DNA from: Vitis vinifera | Lineage: Eukaryota; Streptophyta; Magnoliopsida; Vitales; Vitaceae | Direction of reading: 5' to 3' | Length of the DNA stretch: 64,000 bases | Assembly (NCBI RefSeq): GCF_030704535.1 | Contig: NC_081810.1 | Coordinates: 22,110,501 to 22,174,500 of the forward strand | Part shown: positions 63,545 to 64,000 of the stretch, piece after piece | Numbering within the stretch: the first letter of the stretch is position 1 | Layout: each line of letters opens with the position of its first letter | Program-made: the position numbers and the translations under genes | The notes under the pieces: model-generated | The model's database searches: none | What the model was told of the DNA's origin: nothing | The model's input: the letters and a program-made list of their open reading frames with translations, nothing else

Positions 63545-64000
63545 AACTTCCACATGGACACCATTTGCAAAGAAGAGCTTTATTCATCAAAGAGAGCAAA
63601 CAAACACCTAGCCCACTTTTCTCCTTTGCCCTACAAATGGATGACCACTTCACTAAGTGAGGCTTGTTCTCTAAGGCTCCTCCTCCCCAAAGAAAGTCCT
63701 TTGAATTTTCTCTAATCTCATTCTGATTGGTCTTGGGACGGTGAACAAAAACATGAAGTAAATTGGTAAGCTAGAAAGAGTACTACAGATTAGCATAATC
63801 TGTTCCCCTTTTAGAAATATACCGTCTCTTCCATAAAGAGAATCTTTTGCGAAACCACTCCTCAACTCCATCCCAAACTGCTTCTGACTTGTAAGAGGCC
63901 CCGAAAGGAAGTCCTAAGGGAATTTCATCATGAATTTCATGCCACTTCTAGGGGAACTTCAGGAAAAGATATTATTTGTGATTTTTTTAACTAATCTAGA
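63545..64000 (-). pseudogene. L1-type LINE reverse transcriptase C-terminal remnant
   Basis: From 64,000 down on the minus strand the translation, with frame changes, reads LGLPFGASYKSEAVWDGVEE, then WFRKRFSLWKRRYISK, then SLPIYFMFLFTVPRPIRMRL followed by EKIQR, then KPHLVKWSSIC, KEKSGLGVCLLSLMNKALLC and KW. This order is the conserved region after the RT core in plant L1-type LINEs. Stops and shifts show it is dead. It continues beyond the window. It lies on the same strand as the NAT gene, between known and missing NAT exons, so it is probably an intronic insertion. Confidence 0.88.

Noticed and set aside
1-64000. CRISPR arrays, operons or a bacterial-type system
   Set aside because: Spliced plant genes and plant transposons throughout; no regularly spaced repeat-spacer arrangement was seen.

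Overview
This is AT-rich plant nuclear DNA from a dicot. Spliced genes with GT..AG introns are separated by long intergenic stretches full of decayed transposons, MITEs and simple repeats. Gene content and LINE debris inside a long intron would fit grapevine (Vitis), but the species is an inference from general appearance, not a database match.

Layout. 1-8,150: decayed Ty1-copia retrotransposon on the minus strand, with pol readable at about 4,600-6,050, flanked by two diverged direct repeats that look like its LTRs. 8,150-11,690: AT-rich, no gene. 12,475-19,020 (+): complete DEMETER/ROS1-type 5-methylcytosine DNA glycosylase gene, 19 coding exons, 1,405 residues by my splicing, with a 5'UTR exon and intron upstream. 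19,020-26,050: AT-rich repeats, no gene. 26,057-27,775 (-): LTI65/RD29B/CAP160-type stress protein, four exons, 394 residues, with a ten-residue coding minisatellite. 28,200-29,700 (-): remnant of a CACTA (En/Spm) transposon. 29,700-33,290: nothing recognised. 33,294-33,748 (-): phytosulfokine precursor. 39,472-39,552 (+): tRNA-Leu(AAG). 40,322-40,536: MITE. 40,862-43,051: LTR-type insertion (solo LTR) with a perfect 5-bp target duplication. 46,428-47,663 (-): intronless arogenate dehydratase. 48,470-53,510: two copies of another MITE in a gene desert. 59,262-61,824 (-): last three exons of a nucleobase-ascorbate transporter gene whose 5' part lies beyond the window. About 63,545-64,000 (-): LINE reverse-transcriptase remnant, probably in an intron of that gene.

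The genes do not form an operon-like unit. They cover DNA demethylation, ABA/cold response, peptide hormone signalling, phenylalanine synthesis, membrane transport and translation. I found no convincing undescribed system. The points most worth a second look are the glycosylase architecture (duplicated N-terminal motif, short interdomain linker, paired repeat just upstream), the coding minisatellite in the LTI65-like gene, and the possible optional 78-nt intron in the phytosulfokine gene. Exon junctions were placed by hand from reading frame, splice sites and remembered family conservation; no alignment was run.
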